From NCBI GenBank assembly GCA_013042025.1, contig JABDQY010000043.1, positions 1-6,170 of the forward strand: a stretch of 6,170 bases of DNA, read 5' to 3'. Positions 5,970 through 6,170 of the stretch are shown in pieces. The stretch comes from Bacteroidia bacterium (GTDB taxonomy: Bacteria > Bacteroidota > Bacteroidia > NS11-12g > UBA9320). A model generated the notes under the pieces. The model was not told the origin of the DNA, ran no database searches, and saw nothing but the letters and a program-made list of their open reading frames with translations. Positions within the stretch are counted from its first letter, which is position 1; every line of letters begins with the position of its first letter. A program made the position numbers and the translations under genes.

Positions 5970-6170
5970 ATGAAAAAAATTCTCATTTTACAAATGCGAC
6001 CGGAAGATGAAACTGCAGATAGTGAATTTGAAGCAATTTTAAGAGTTGGTAAAATAAATAGAGATCAAGTGCATCGAATACGAGTGGAAGAGCTTGAGAA
6101 TCTTGAAATTGACATCAATCACTATTGTGCTGCAATTGCTGGAGGCAGTCCTTTTGATGTTAGTTGTCCA
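5970..6170 (+). CDS. Partial class I glutamine amidotransferase (N-terminal 67 residues)
   Basis: The reading frame starts at ATG 5970 and runs off the right edge. The visible part begins MKKILILQMRPEDETAD, continues with SEFEAIL and ends with AAIAGGSPFDVSCP. A starting hydrophobic strand, a mid-segment of acidic and basic residues, and the GGSPFDV oxyanion-loop motif are the pattern of stand-alone GuaA-like class I amidotransferases (COG0518 type), usually about 230-250 residues. The catalytic Cys and the His-Glu pair lie beyond the window, so activity cannot be judged. Such proteins release ammonia from glutamine or act on gamma-glutamyl compounds; the substrate is unknown. The gene is co-directional with the PLP enzyme gene, 51 bases after its stop with no terminator between, so co-transcription is plausible. 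Confidence 0.85.
   Translation, partial: MKKILILQMRPEDETADSEFEAILRVGKINRDQVHRIRVEELENLEIDINHYCAAIAGGSPFDVSCP

Overview
The window looks like a chromosomal segment from a member of the Bacteroidota, probably a flavobacterial or Crocinitomix-like lineage. Four things point there: a large secreted protein ending in a type IX secretion (T9SS) sorting domain, low G+C, a tRNA promoter of the Bacteroidota TTG / TAnnTTTG kind, and genes without strong Shine-Dalgarno sequences. No species can be named from the sequence alone.

Layout. Positions 1-3097 hold the 3' part of a very long surface or secreted protein gene, open at the left edge. It has PKD/Ig-like modules, then three tandem Cys-flanked modules of about 100 residues, then a type A T9SS sorting domain. 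A strong terminator follows (3116-3147). Positions 3148-3857 form a roughly 700-base stretch with no convincing gene but much repeat structure. It contains a G+C-richer element with imperfect terminal inverted repeats (3194-3407), a quiet stretch with one doubtful 36-codon ORF, and a cluster of degenerate REP-like palindromes including a 20-bp exact direct repeat (3577-3850). A tRNA-Leu(GAG) gene lies on the minus strand at 3858-3943, with a recognisable promoter upstream. Positions 4074-5918 encode an unusually long PLP-dependent enzyme of the Cys/Met-metabolism (cystathionine gamma-synthase-like) family. From 5970 to the right edge is the start of a class I glutamine amidotransferase on the same strand.

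How the parts relate. The T9SS protein is a self-contained exported product. The PLP enzyme and the amidotransferase are co-directional, 51 bases apart with no visible terminator, so they may be co-transcribed in amino-acid or nitrogen metabolism; that is inference. The most interesting points are the apparent internal duplication in the PLP enzyme (a shrunken, lysine-less N-terminal copy before the active copy), the triplicated Cys-flanked module in the secreted protein, and the two non-coding repeat systems between 3181 and 3850. No defence system, CRISPR array or transposase gene was found.
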